64,000 nucleotides of DNA from CAYQQQ01 sp964420125 (GCA_964420125.1 CAYQQQ010000005.1:1-64000), one strand, 5' to 3'. Positions 18,136 through 26,535 are shown, counted from the stretch's first letter. The notes: generated by a model from the letters alone, not told the origin. Made by a program: numbers and translations.

Positions 18136-18633
18136 GTGTTCATCTGGTTCGCGGCGGCGTCGGTGGTGCTGACCTTCGTGGTGTTCCGCAGCCCGGCGCT
18201 CGACTACCGCCTCATCGCCCTGGGGGCGGTCCTGCCGGTGGCGGAGGCGCCCTTCGGTGCCGGCCCGTTGCACGCCCTGCTGGCCCCCACCCTGGTGCTG
18301 GTGGTGGTGATGCTGGTGACCCGCGGCCGGCGCCTGGTGCGTCGCCAGTGGCTGGGCCTGCCCATCGGCATGTACCTGCACCTCGTGCTCGACTTCGGGT
18401 TCAGCTCCGCCCGCACCTTCTGGTGGCCCCTGCTCGGGTGGTCCTTCTCCACCGGCGACGCCCCCGAGGTGGGCCGTGGGGCCTGGAGCCTGCTGCTGGA
18501 GGTGGCGGGCATCGGCCTGGCCGCCTGGGCCTGGCAGCGCTTCGGCCTGGACGACCGGGACCGTCGGCACAAGTTCCTCCACACGGGCCAGCTCGACCGG
18601 GCGGTGGTCGGCCCCGAGGGGACCGGCTCGTGA
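18136..18633 (+). CDS. Small integral membrane protein, unknown
   Basis: A 165-residue protein with about four hydrophobic segments (FIWFAAASVVLTFVVF, LHALLAPTLVLVVVMLV, LGLPIGMYLHLVLDFGF, SLLLEVAGIGLAAWAW) and a hydrophilic C-terminal tail. The Asp/His positions in membrane segments (YRLIALGAVLP, HALL, YLHLVLDF) resemble the YdjM/DUF457 membrane metal-dependent hydrolase group, but I am not sure of that. GTG 18136 is chosen from the promoter position; it is in frame with a much longer open stretch that overlaps the upstream gene. Its stop overlaps the start of the phosphatase gene (GTGA), so the two are cotranslated. Confidence 0.7.
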   Translation: MFIWFAAASVVLTFVVFRSPALDYRLIALGAVLPVAEAPFGAGPLHALLAPTLVLVVVMLVTRGRRLVRRQWLGLPIGMYLHLVLDFGFSSARTFWWPLLGWSFSTGDAPEVGRGAWSLLLEVAGIGLAAWAWQRFGLDDRDRRHKFLHTGQLDRAVVGPEGTGS

Positions 18634-19331
18634 GCGCAGGACCTCCACCCTCGACCACGCCGTCGACCACGCCGTCGACCACGCCGTCGGCGGCACCGCC
18701 GGCAGCACCGTCGCCCGTGCAGGTGGTGCTCCTGCGCCACGGCCGCACCCCGGTGAACGCCGAGGGCCGGCTCTCGGGCCGTCACGACCCCGACCTCGAC
18801 GAGCTCGGCCTCGCCCAGGCGGCCGCAGCGGGGGCCGCAGTCGCCGCCGTGGCCAAGGGCCCGGTCACGGTGGTGTCGTCCCCCTTGCGGCGCTGCCTGC
18901 AGACCGCCGGCGAGGTGGTGGAGGCCTGCGGCGACGACGACACGGTCGCCTTCGTCGACGAGCGGTTCATCGAGCTCGACTACGGCGAGTGGGACGGTCG
19001 TCCGCTGGCCGAGGTGCCGCCGGAGGTGTGGGGGCAGTGGCGCCACGACCCCGACTTCGCACCCCCCGGCGGCGAGACGCTGGCGCAGGTCACCCGCAGG
19101 GTCGTCGAGGGGCTCGAGGCCTGGGTGCCCCGGGCCCACGGCGGAACGCTGGTGGTGGTGAGCCACGTGACGCCCATCAAGTCGGCGGTCACCTGGGCCC
19201 TCGGGGTCGGCGACGCCGTCAGCTGGAGGATGCGCCTCGACAACGCCTCCCTGTGCCGCCTGGACGTGGTGGGCGAGCACGCCTCCATGCGCAGCTTCAA
19301 CGAGACGACCCACCTGATCGGCCTCGCCTGA
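18630..19331 (+). CDS. Histidine phosphatase (phosphoglycerate mutase-like)
   Basis: A 233-residue member of the branch-1 histidine phosphatase superfamily. The catalytic RHG is at residues 36-38 (LLRHGRTP), the second conserved Arg in SSPLRRC, the Glu in FIELDYGEWDG and the second catalytic His in VVSHVTPIK. The substrate may be a sugar phosphate, alpha-ribazole phosphate or broad. The first 29 residues are low-complexity Thr-Pro-Ser, encoded by a 12-bp unit (GACCACGCCGTC-like) repeated three times near 18655-18690, absent from typical family members. Start GTG 18630 overlaps the upstream stop. Confidence 0.88.
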   Translation: MSAGPPPSTTPSTTPSTTPSAAPPAAPSPVQVVLLRHGRTPVNAEGRLSGRHDPDLDELGLAQAAAAGAAVAAVAKGPVTVVSSPLRRCLQTAGEVVEACGDDDTVAFVDERFIELDYGEWDGRPLAEVPPEVWGQWRHDPDFAPPGGETLAQVTRRVVEGLEAWVPRAHGGTLVVVSHVTPIKSAVTWALGVGDAVSWRMRLDNASLCRLDVVGEHASMRSFNETTHLIGLA

Positions 19332-19368
19332 TCGGGCTCACCCTGACCGACCTCACCTGATCGGCCGC

Positions 19369-19374
19369 TACGCT
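19369..19374 (+). promoter_or_regulatory. Probable -10 box of the phosphonatase-like operon
   Basis: TACGCT ends six bases before GTG 19381 with no Shine-Dalgarno between, indicating a leaderless transcript for the two-gene operon. Confidence 0.5.
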
Positions 19375-19380
19375 CCGGGC

Positions 19381-20070
19381 GTGACCACACCCAACGGACT
19401 GTCGCTGTTCCTGTTCGACATGGCGGGCACCACCATCCAGGGCGACACCGCCGAGGACAACGACGCCTTCCGCGAGGCCGCCGCCTCCGAGGGGCTCACC
19501 GCGGACGACGAGTTCCTCCGCTCCACCATGGGGTGGTTCAAACGGGACGTGTTCGCCACCCTGCTGCGCGACCACGGCCGTGACGACGCCGCCGCGGACG
19601 AGCTGGTGGCCCGCTACAACGCCTACCTCGCCCGCATCTACACCGAGCACCCGCCGGCAGCGCTGCCCGGCGCCGAAGCGGCGATGGCCGCCCTGTCCGG
19701 CGCCGGCGCCCTGATCGGGTTCACCACCGGGTTCCACACCGAGATCAAGGACATCCTCCTCGCCGGGCTCGGCTGGACCCCCGACGTCTCGGTGGCCGCC
19801 GACCAGGTGGCCCACGGCCGCCCCGCCCCCGACATGATCGCCGAGGCGATGCGGCGCACCGGCGTGACCGACGTGGCGCAGGTCGGGGTGGCGGGCGACA
19901 CGCCGAGCGACATGCGCGCCGGCAGCTCCGCCGGCTGCCGCTGGGTGATCGGGGTGGGCCACGGCACCCACACCCTGGACCAGCTCGCCGAGCACCCCCA
20001 CACCCACCTGATCGACGACCTGAGCGCCCTGCCCGCCATCGTGCTGGGGGACGGCGAGGCAGGGGGGTGA
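19381..20070 (+). CDS. Phosphonatase-like HAD hydrolase
   Basis: A 229-residue haloacid dehalogenase-superfamily enzyme. The nucleophile motif is LFDMAGTT, as in the phosphonatase-like hydrolase family (TIGR03351) and PhnX, rather than the usual DxDGT. Motif II lies in GFTTGF and motif IV in VGVAGDTPSDMRAG. A Lys/His cap Schiff-base residue typical of true phosphonoacetaldehyde hydrolase is not obvious, so the exact substrate is open. The stop overlaps the start of an FAD amine oxidase (GTGA). TIGR03351 proteins are known to sit beside FAD oxidoreductases of the DAO superfamily, so the pair probably acts on an aminophosphonate-type or related compound (inference). Confidence 0.85.
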   Translation: MTTPNGLSLFLFDMAGTTIQGDTAEDNDAFREAAASEGLTADDEFLRSTMGWFKRDVFATLLRDHGRDDAAADELVARYNAYLARIYTEHPPAALPGAEAAMAALSGAGALIGFTTGFHTEIKDILLAGLGWTPDVSVAADQVAHGRPAPDMIAEAMRRTGVTDVAQVGVAGDTPSDMRAGSSAGCRWVIGVGHGTHTLDQLAEHPHTHLIDDLSALPAIVLGDGEAGG

Positions 20071-21311
20071 CGGCCGTGGCCCGGGAGCTTCCGAGCGCCG
20101 CCGAGGTGGTGGTGATGGGCGGCGGGATCCTGGGGCTGGCCTCCGCCTACGAGCTCGCCCGTGATGGGGTCGAGCGGGTCGTGGTGCTGGAGCGAGGCCA
20201 GCTGGCGGCGGCCGCCACCAGCCGCGCTGCCGCCATGTTCAACCGGGCCCGGCCCCGTCCGGGGGAGCGCCAGATGGTGCGCGACACCGAGGCGGCGGTC
20301 GCGACGCTGGAGGACGAGCTGGGCGAGTCCCTCGGGTACCACCGCGTGGGGTCGCTGAAGGTGGCGACCTCGGCAGCGGAGCAGGCAACGTTGTCGGCGC
20401 TGGTGGCCGACTGCGCGGCGGAGGGCGACGACGTCCGCGTCGTGAGCGCCGAGGAGGCCATGGCCCGAACGCCCTGGCTCCGGGCCGACGACGCCGACCT
20501 GGTCGCCTGGTGCCCCGACGACGGCTACCTCGACCCGTACCTGCTGGCCACCGCCTACCGCCGGGCGGCCCGGGCGCGCGGCGTGGAGGTCCACCAGGGT
20601 GTGGAGGTGATCTCGCTGTCGGTCGAGGGCGACCGGGTGCGCGGGGTGCGCACGTCGCGGGGCGACATCTCGACGCCGACGGTGCTCGACGCCGCGGGGG
20701 CCTGGGCGGGGCTGGTGCCCCAGGAGCTGGGGGTGGGGCTGCCGCTGGCCCCGGTGCGCAGCCACTACTGGATCACCGAGTCGGCTGCGCCGTTCGACAC
20801 GTCGTTCCCGGTGGTGATGCTGCCCGACGCCAGGGCCTACGCCCGCCCGGAGGTGGGCCACACCATCGTCGGCATCCGCGACGCCCGCTCCGCGTGGGTC
20901 ACCCCCCAGGACCTGCCCGCCGAGCTCACCGGGTTCGCCTTCGGCGACGACCCGACCGGCATGGATGCGTTCGCCGAGGGCGTGGGCCCGCTGCTGCGCT
21001 ACGCCCCGGCCCTGGAGACCGCCGGCATCAAGGACTACGTGTGCGGGCCGAGCGCCTACACCCCCGACGGCGCCTTCGTGATCGGGTCCCCGGCAGCCGT
21101 GCGGGGCCTGGTGGTGGTGGGCGGCTGCTGCGGCGCGGGGATCGCCCACTCGGCGGGGTTCGCCCGGGCGGCGGCGGCGCTGGTCACCGGCGTGGAGCCG
21201 CCCTACGACCTGTCGCCCTACGACCCCGACCGCTTCGGGACGGTGGACTCCCGCTCGGACGAGCTCTGCGAGCGCTGCGCGGCGTCACGCTCGGCCAAGA
21301 CCGCGGCCTGA
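20067..21311 (+). CDS. FAD-dependent amine/amino acid oxidoreductase (DAO family)
   Basis: A 414-residue flavoprotein with the dinucleotide-binding GGGILGLASAYELA near residue 18 and a C-terminal FAD-contact GGCCGAGIAHSAG near residue 355. Between lie the substrate-domain strands of the glycine oxidase/sarcosine oxidase/DadA family (PF01266). It oxidises an amine or D-amino acid, transferring electrons to oxygen or a carrier. Its GTG start overlaps the stop of the phosphonatase-like gene, so expression is coupled. The Cys-Cys pair near the C-terminus could mark covalent FAD attachment as in sarcosine oxidase, but that is speculative. Confidence 0.88.
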   Translation: MTAVARELPSAAEVVVMGGGILGLASAYELARDGVERVVVLERGQLAAAATSRAAAMFNRARPRPGERQMVRDTEAAVATLEDELGESLGYHRVGSLKVATSAAEQATLSALVADCAAEGDDVRVVSAEEAMARTPWLRADDADLVAWCPDDGYLDPYLLATAYRRAARARGVEVHQGVEVISLSVEGDRVRGVRTSRGDISTPTVLDAAGAWAGLVPQELGVGLPLAPVRSHYWITESAAPFDTSFPVVMLPDARAYARPEVGHTIVGIRDARSAWVTPQDLPAELTGFAFGDDPTGMDAFAEGVGPLLRYAPALETAGIKDYVCGPSAYTPDGAFVIGSPAAVRGLVVVGGCCGAGIAHSAGFARAAAALVTGVEPPYDLSPYDPDRFGTVDSRSDELCERCAASRSAKTAA

Positions 21312-21330
21312 GCCCGCCCTGCGGCCGCTC

Positions 21331-21376
21331 AGGCGAGGACGGCTCCGGGCGAGGACGGCTCAGGTGAGGACGGTTC
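21331..21376. repeat. Triplicated 15-16 bp tandem repeat
   Basis: AGGCGAGGACGGCTC, CGGGCGAGGACGGCTC and AGGTGAGGACGGTTC follow each other head to tail between two convergent genes; the last copy reaches the stop codon of the leftward gene. It looks like slippage expansion; no function is apparent. Confidence 0.7.
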
Positions 21377-22343
21377 AGGCGCCGACGTGGCCGAGCCGGC
21401 GACTCCACCCGCCGGCCCCGTCGGGGGTGAAGGTGGCGTACCCGCTGCCGAGGAACCCCGAGAGCACGATCCGCCCGTCGGAGAGCACGACGAGGTTGTC
21501 GGCGGTGGTGAACGGCGCGGTGCCCACCAGCTCGGCCGCCCCGGTGTGGGGGTCGACGGCGTACACCGCCGGGGTGAAGCCCTGGGCCACGTACACCGTG
21601 CCATCGGGTGCCACGTCCACCCCCACCGCGAACCCGAAGCCGGTCCTGCCCGGCTCGTCGAAGTGCAGCGGGACGGGGGTGAGCTCCCCGGTGGTGATGT
21701 CGATGGTGGCGAGGCCGCCCTTGTTGCCGAGCAGGGCGTTGGCGCCTCCGGTCGGCACGTAGAGCAGGCCGTCGGGGCCGAAGTCGAACCCGTTGAGCGC
21801 CGGCAGGCCGTCGGCCACCACCTCGACCGGCCCGCCCGCCAGGGATATGCGCAGGAGGCGGTGGCGGTCGTCGGTGCCGAAGCCCACCAGCACGGCGGTG
21901 CCGGAGGGGTCGACGACGATCGGGTTCACGTTGGAACCCACGTTGGCGAGCACCTGCATCCCGCCGCCACGGGGCACCCGGATGACGACGCCGGTGGCGG
22001 GGCAGGTGGCCACCAGCGAGCCGTCGGGCGCCACGACCACGTCGTCGGTGTCGCACAGGCCTCCGTAGCGCTCGTCGATGCGACCGGTGTCGGGGTCGAA
22101 GCGCAGGAGCTGGTGGCCGGGCAGGTCGGCGGCCCACACCGTCGAGCCGGCCGGCCCCGCCCCGCCCGGTGCGATCTCCTCGATCATGCCGTTGAGCCCG
22201 ACCGGCGCCACCTGTGGCACCGAGCCGTCGGGCAGCTCGGAGGGGACCGTGCAGCCCGCCACCACGACCGCGGAGGCCAGCAGTGCCCCTGCCAGCCGTG
22301 CCCGCACCGAGAACCCCACCGAGAACCCCACCCTCGAACGCAT
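21375..22343 (-). CDS. Beta-propeller lipoprotein (ScyD/ScyE or SMP-30-like)
   Basis: A 322-residue secreted protein. From ATG 22343 the signal peptide (RLAGALLASAVVVAGC) ends in a lipobox. The body has six or so NHL/SMP-30-like strands (LLRFDPDTGRID, DDVVVAPDGSLVATC, VIRVPRGGGMQVLA, LNGFDFGPDGLLYVPTGG, GVDVAPDGTVYVAQG), matching the ScyD/ScyE-type propeller family. The duplicated GFSVGFSV in the leader comes from a doubled CACCGAGAACCC unit. An alternative start 36 bases upstream would overlap the divergent GNAT start, so I prefer ATG 22343. It probably binds a ligand or acts as a lactonase-like enzyme at the cell surface; neither is shown. Confidence 0.82.
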   Translation of the reverse strand: MRSRVGFSVGFSVRARLAGALLASAVVVAGCTVPSELPDGSVPQVAPVGLNGMIEEIAPGGAGPAGSTVWAADLPGHQLLRFDPDTGRIDERYGGLCDTDDVVVAPDGSLVATCPATGVVIRVPRGGGMQVLANVGSNVNPIVVDPSGTAVLVGFGTDDRHRLLRISLAGGPVEVVADGLPALNGFDFGPDGLLYVPTGGANALLGNKGGLATIDITTGELTPVPLHFDEPGRTGFGFAVGVDVAPDGTVYVAQGFTPAVYAVDPHTGAAELVGTAPFTTADNLVVLSDGRIVLSGFLGSGYATFTPDGAGGWSRRLGHVGA

Positions 22344-22371
22344 CGGCACACTGTGCCACAGCGGCCAAGAT
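22343..22371 (+). promoter_or_regulatory. Leaderless promoter of the GNAT-MBL operon
   Basis: TCGGCA (22343-22348), a 17-base spacer and CAAGAT (22366-22371), six bases before ATG 22378. No Shine-Dalgarno is present. Confidence 0.5.
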
Positions 22372-22377
22372 GGTGGC

Positions 22378-22863
22378 ATGGTCGCGACGGACGACAGGAG
22401 CGGGCGCGGGGCGGGGTCCCGGATCGCGCCGGTGGCGGAGAGCGACCTGCCCGAGCTGCTCCCACTGCTGCGGGCCTACTGCGACTTCTACGAGGTCGCG
22501 CCGACCGACGACGACCTGTTGGCCATGTCCACGGCGCTGCTGTTCGACCCCGCGCACCATGGCGTGCAGCTGCTGGCCCGTGACGGCGACGGAGAAGCGG
22601 TGGGCTTCGCCACCGTGCTCTGGAGCTGGCAGACGCTCAACGCTGCGCCTGCGGCCGTCCTGAACGACCTCTACGTGGTGCCCTCCGCCCGGGGCCGGGG
22701 GCTGGCGGAGGCGCTGATCGCCGCCTGTGCTGAGCTGGCCCGGGCGCACGGTGCGCCGGAGCTGGTGTGGCAGACGGCGTTGGACAACCACCGGGCCCAG
22801 GCGGTGTACGACCGGATCGGGGCGCAGCCCTCCCGCTGGCTGGACTACACCTTGGAGCTGTGA
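22378..22863 (+). CDS. GNAT-family N-acetyltransferase
   Basis: A 161-residue acetyl-CoA-dependent acetyltransferase. The GNAT core is visible: LNDLYVVPSARGRGLAEALI (motif A, pyrophosphate-binding RGRGLA), then LVWQTALDNHRAQAVYDRIG (motif B). The substrate amine is unknown. The start is fixed by the leaderless promoter; upstream in-frame sequence is not protein-like. The stop overlaps the start of the MBL gene (GTGA). Confidence 0.88.
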   Translation: MVATDDRSGRGAGSRIAPVAESDLPELLPLLRAYCDFYEVAPTDDDLLAMSTALLFDPAHHGVQLLARDGDGEAVGFATVLWSWQTLNAAPAAVLNDLYVVPSARGRGLAEALIAACAELARAHGAPELVWQTALDNHRAQAVYDRIGAQPSRWLDYTLEL

Positions 22864-23729
22864 CGATTCGGCTCCACTCCGTGCTCGGCAACTCGCAGCG
22901 CCTCGACGGCGGGGCGATGTTCGGCAACGCCCCCAAGGCGCTGTGGTCGCGCTGGGTGGAGGTCGACGACGACAACCTGATCCCCCTGGCCACCCGGGCG
23001 TTGCTGGTGCGGGAGGACTCCGGCCGACAGGTGCTGTTCGAGACGGGGATCGGGTCGTTCTTCCCGCCCGAGCTGCGGGCCCGCTACGGCGTCCGGGAGG
23101 ATCGCCACGTGCTCCTCGATCACCTCGGACAGCTGGGTGTGAGCCCGTCCGAGGTGGACGTGGTGGTGGTGTCCCACCTCCACTTCGACCACGCCGGCGG
23201 GCTGCTCTCGGCGTGGCGCGAGGGCGAGGACCCCGCGCTGGTGTTCGATCAGGCCACGGTGGTGGTGAGCCGGGCGGCGTGGGAGCGGGCCCGCCGCCCC
23301 CATCCCCGCGACCGGGCGTCGTTCATCCCCGAGCTGGCGGAGCTGTTGGAGGGTGCCGGTCGCCTGGAGCTGGTGGACGGCGAGCGCAGCGCCACGCTGG
23401 GGCCGGGCTACCGGTTCCACTTCTCCCAGGGGCACACCCCGGGGCTGATGCTCACCGAGCTGGAGGCCCTGGACGCCCCGCTGGTGTTCGCCGGGGACCT
23501 GGTTCCCGGCACGCCGTGGGTGCACGCGGCCATCACCATGGGCTACGACCGCTTCCCCGAGCTGCTGGTGGAGGAGAAGACCGCGCTGCTCGACGACCTG
23601 GTCGCCCGATCAGGCCGGCTCTTCTTCACCCACGACACCGAGGTGGCGGCTGCCGAGGTGGTGCGCGACGACCGGGGGCGCTTCGGCGTGGGCCGCACGT
23701 GGGCGGCCCTCGACGACGACCTCGCCTGA
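22860..23729 (+). CDS. MBL-fold metallo-hydrolase
   Basis: A 289-residue metallo-beta-lactamase-fold hydrolase with the zinc signature SHLHFDHAGG near residue 105, further ligands in SQGHTPG and AGDLVPG, and a last His in FFTHDTEVA. The N-terminal layout (LATRALLVREDSGRQVLFETG) resembles quorum-quenching lactonase/phosphotriesterase-like MBL proteins, but the family is broad. It is coupled to the GNAT gene by an overlapping GTGA and its transcript probably ends at the palindromic element at 23780. Confidence 0.88.
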   Translation: MTIRLHSVLGNSQRLDGGAMFGNAPKALWSRWVEVDDDNLIPLATRALLVREDSGRQVLFETGIGSFFPPELRARYGVREDRHVLLDHLGQLGVSPSEVDVVVVSHLHFDHAGGLLSAWREGEDPALVFDQATVVVSRAAWERARRPHPRDRASFIPELAELLEGAGRLELVDGERSATLGPGYRFHFSQGHTPGLMLTELEALDAPLVFAGDLVPGTPWVHAAITMGYDRFPELLVEEKTALLDDLVARSGRLFFTHDTEVAAAEVVRDDRGRFGVGRTWAALDDDLA

Positions 23730-23779
23730 GCGAGCAGGCGTTCGGGCGGAACCCGCCGGCGTGTGAGGTGTTTCAGCGT

Positions 23780-23851
23780 GCCTTCGGATGGACTCTGGAG
23801 GCGCAGCGCACCACATGGCGACCGCTCCCCCTCCAGAGGTGATCTGAAGGC
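23780..23851. repeat. 72-bp palindromic element, copy 1 (REP-like)
   Basis: Imperfect inverted repeat: GCCTTCGGAT-GGA-CTCTGGAGG, a 28-base loop, then CCTCCAGAG-GTG-ATCTGAAGGC. It lies between two convergent genes and could terminate both. A second copy of exactly the same length, in inverse orientation, is at 39378-39449; about 59 of 72 positions agree when aligned. The three unpaired bases inside each arm (GGA, GTG) are conserved as an asymmetric bulge. The rest of 23730-23909 holds no gene that I can see. Confidence 0.75.
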
Positions 23852-23909
23852 AGCGAGACCACACCCCTCGTGGACGAGCGCCCGGTCCGTGGGCTGGAGA
23901 CCCCGAGGC

Positions 23910-25937
23910 TCAGGCAGGGCCGGTAGGCGGCGCCCAGCCGGTCGGGGCCAGCACGATCTGGTCGACGGCGTAGCCGGGCTCGCGGAACTTGAGGGTGAGC
24001 TGGTGCTCACCGGCGTCCAACACCACGCCGGTGGCCACCTCCTGCCACACCCAGGTGTTGGTCGGCCCGCCCGACTGGTCGAGCGCGGCGTAGGCGCCGC
24101 CGTCGATGGAGGCCCAGATCGAGTCGCGCTGGGACGCCGACGCGGTGTACCCGAAGCTGGAGGGCACCAGCCGCCGCACCCAGAGGTCGAGGGTCTCGTC
24201 CGCCGGCAGGGAGACGTCGTAGCGCACCGACCCGGCCCGGCCGGCGGAGAAGGCGGCGGTGGCCTTCTCGAGCTCGGTGGCGGAGGGGTCGACGTTGGTG
24301 GACAGGCCGCGGAACCCCTGGAGGTAGCCGCTGGCGGAGAACCCGGCGTAGCGGCCCGTGCCGTGCTGCGAGCGGGGGACCAGCGGCCCGCCGCCGAGCA
24401 GGGTCGCCTCCTCGGCCTCGATCACCACGGGTGAGCCGGCAGCGGCGGGGGACGAGGTGCGGGCCGGCTCGTCGAGGGTGTTCTCGAACCACATCACCGA
24501 CTGCGACTCGGGGTTGCGGACGTTCTCCCACGCCGTCACCTCGAAGCCGTCGTTGACGTACCACTCCTCGGAGTTGGCCACCACGTCGAGGTCGCCGTCG
24601 CCGTCGACGTCCTCGAGGCTCATCATGTCCCACTTCTCCCCGAAGGGGGTCATCAGCATCGTGCGTCCCGGGCCGTGCTTGATGACGTGCGTGGTCCAGC
24701 TGGCGGTGCGGGGGTCGGCTCCCGAGTGCTCCATCCAGTACAGCGAGTGCTCGTCCTCGGGGAGGAGGCCGTCCTCGTGCACGAGGCCGCCGACGATGTC
24801 GAGCCGGCCGTCGCCGTCGACGTCGGCCACCCGCACCGGCCGGGAGAACTGCTGGGTCTCGGCGGGCTTGGGGATCACCACCTTCTCGAACCCCGACGGC
24901 TCGGCGGGGTCGTTGCGGTACCAGTACACGGCGATCGCCGTCGTGGTGAGCACGTCGGTGCGGCCGTCGCCGTCGAAGTCGACCACGCTGAGGCCCGGCT
25001 TCGGCTCGAAGGCCGGGTCCATGTCGATGACGTGGGCGTCCCACGGCCCGGCGGCCGCGGCGGTCGGGCCCGGGTTGCGGTACCAGGTGACCGACTCGTG
25101 GACGTTGGCGGTGTCGAAGTCGGCGTTGTTCAGCACCAGGTCCTCGAGGCCGTCGCCGTCCATGTCGCCCCACTCGAAGCCGTGGCCGCTGCGGGCGTCG
25201 GGGTCGATGTCGTGGCGCACCCACTTGGTCAGGTCACGGCGGTCCGCCGGGTCGGCCGGCGCCTCCATCCAGTTGACCGACGAGTACGGCCCACCCAGGA
25301 AGAGCTGGCGACCGCCGATCACGAGGTCGGGTGCGCCGTCGGCGTTGAGGTCGCGGACCTGCACCCACAGCATGTGGCCGGAGTCGAGCGAGTCGGGCAG
25401 CCGTCCGCCGTCCACCCAGTTGCCGGCGTCGGTCACGTCCTCGCCGGGGTGCGGGCCCCAGATGATGCGCACCCCCGGCTCGTAGCCTTCCCAGAAGGGG
25501 GTGTTGTGGCCCCCCTGCACCCCGGCGACGTCGAGGTTCCCGTCGCCGTCGAGGTCGCCGAGCGCCGCGTTCTCGGTGTCCGAACCCTGGCCGGCCTTGG
25601 CGGTGCTGGAGAGGAGGTCGATCGTCTGCCAGGCGGTCGCCGGGTCGGATCCCGCCGGGGGGTGCAGGGAGATCACGTAGCGCTGGTCGAACTCGTAGTT
25701 GGTGACGTAGTCGGTGAGCCCGTCGTGGTTCACGTCCCCGGGCCCGAGGGCGTTGGCGCCCCGGTAGCGGCCGTCGATGACGTGCAGCGGCCAGGGTCGG
25801 TCCTCGGCCGACGGGGTGGGCTCGAGGTGCCCTCCCGGAACGAGGTCCGTGTTGGGCTTCGGTGGCGGTACGCACGCCACCGAAGCCGCCACCGCCGTGG
25901 CGACCAGTCCGATCGCCAGTCTCCGCCCAGTGCCCAT
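23910..25937 (-). CDS. FG-GAP/VCBS-repeat lipoprotein with C-terminal carbohydrate-binding-like domain
   Basis: A 675-residue secreted lipoprotein. ATG 25937 has GAGGGAG six bases upstream; the signal (LAIGLVATAVAASVAC) ends in a lipobox. The body contains at least seven calcium-binding FG-GAP motifs (GDVNHDGLTD, GDLDGDGNLD, RDLNADGAPD, GDMDGDGLED, VDFDGDGRTD, ADVDGDGRLD, EDVDGDGDLD), enough for a seven-bladed propeller. From about residue 500 to the end is a CBM6/CBM35-like beta-sandwich (VVIEAEEATLLGG, VRYDVSLPADETLDLWVR, LDAGEHQLTLKF). It probably binds a surface or extracellular polysaccharide; no catalytic site is seen. Confidence 0.88.
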   Translation of the reverse strand: MGTGRRLAIGLVATAVAASVACVPPPKPNTDLVPGGHLEPTPSAEDRPWPLHVIDGRYRGANALGPGDVNHDGLTDYVTNYEFDQRYVISLHPPAGSDPATAWQTIDLLSSTAKAGQGSDTENAALGDLDGDGNLDVAGVQGGHNTPFWEGYEPGVRIIWGPHPGEDVTDAGNWVDGGRLPDSLDSGHMLWVQVRDLNADGAPDLVIGGRQLFLGGPYSSVNWMEAPADPADRRDLTKWVRHDIDPDARSGHGFEWGDMDGDGLEDLVLNNADFDTANVHESVTWYRNPGPTAAAAGPWDAHVIDMDPAFEPKPGLSVVDFDGDGRTDVLTTTAIAVYWYRNDPAEPSGFEKVVIPKPAETQQFSRPVRVADVDGDGRLDIVGGLVHEDGLLPEDEHSLYWMEHSGADPRTASWTTHVIKHGPGRTMLMTPFGEKWDMMSLEDVDGDGDLDVVANSEEWYVNDGFEVTAWENVRNPESQSVMWFENTLDEPARTSSPAAAGSPVVIEAEEATLLGGGPLVPRSQHGTGRYAGFSASGYLQGFRGLSTNVDPSATELEKATAAFSAGRAGSVRYDVSLPADETLDLWVRRLVPSSFGYTASASQRDSIWASIDGGAYAALDQSGGPTNTWVWQEVATGVVLDAGEHQLTLKFREPGYAVDQIVLAPTGWAPPTGPA

Positions 25938-26053
25938 GATCTGCTCCCTCGCCACGGCCCGCCACGGCCGCCCGCTGCGCTGAAGGATAGGACGGCGGTG
26001 AACAGCTGTCACCACCGGCGGTGCCGGTCGGGGACCTCGGGCGGAGCGCCTCG

Positions 26054-26506
26054 CTACAGCTCGAACTCGAGGTGGTGGCTGAGGTCGCCCACCTGGTCGA
26101 CGTGCATGATCCGGGTGTCGAACCACCAGGTGCCGTCGATGCGGTGGAAGCTGTCGTGGTAGCGGCCGGTGATGATGATCTGCAGCGGGAGCTCGTCGGT
26201 GGCCTGGGTGACGGTGAAGTAGGAGCGGCAGGTGGCCGTGCCCGCCGTCTCGTCCACCTCGATGCGGGCGTTGGTGGTGACGTGATGGGTCTTGGGGGTG
26301 CCGGTGTCGGGGTAGATCCGTGTGGACATCCCGTACATCTCCCGGGTGCCGTCGCGGCCCTCGAAGGTCATCGCCGGGTCGAGGTCCGCGGTGGCGGAGA
26401 TCCGGCCGTGCGCGAACAGCTCCGCCACGCCGTCGAGGTCGCCGGCGTCGATGCGCTCGGCGTAGGTGTAGAGGAGGTTCTCGATGCAACGGGCGCTCTC
26501 GGCCAT
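26054..26506 (-). CDS. SnoaL-like (NTF2 fold) protein
   Basis: A 150-residue NTF2-like single-domain protein: CIENLLYTYAERIDAGDLDG, VAELFAHG, TREMYGM, HHVTTNARIEVDE, IITGRYHDSFHRIDGTWWFD. This SnoaL-4-type pattern is found in small isomerases, dehydratases and steroid-degradation partners; His and Asp residues at the cone mouth (HHVTTN) could be catalytic, but no substrate is indicated. Start ATG 26506 follows a TATGCT box by six bases, so it is leaderless. The promoter lies between this gene and the zeta toxin gene on the same strand. Confidence 0.8.
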   Translation of the reverse strand: MAESARCIENLLYTYAERIDAGDLDGVAELFAHGRISATADLDPAMTFEGRDGTREMYGMSTRIYPDTGTPKTHHVTTNARIEVDETAGTATCRSYFTVTQATDELPLQIIITGRYHDSFHRIDGTWWFDTRIMHVDQVGDLSHHLEFEL

Positions 26507-26512
26507 CGCCCG

Positions 26513-26518
26513 AGCATA
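26513..26518 (-). promoter_or_regulatory. -10 box of the NTF2-like gene
   Basis: TATGCT on the minus strand ends six bases before ATG 26506. TTGACC lies 15 bases further upstream, a short but possible -35 spacing. It is the best match to consensus among the leaderless promoters on this strand. Confidence 0.55.
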
Positions 26519-26535
26519 GAGACCGAACCGATGGG

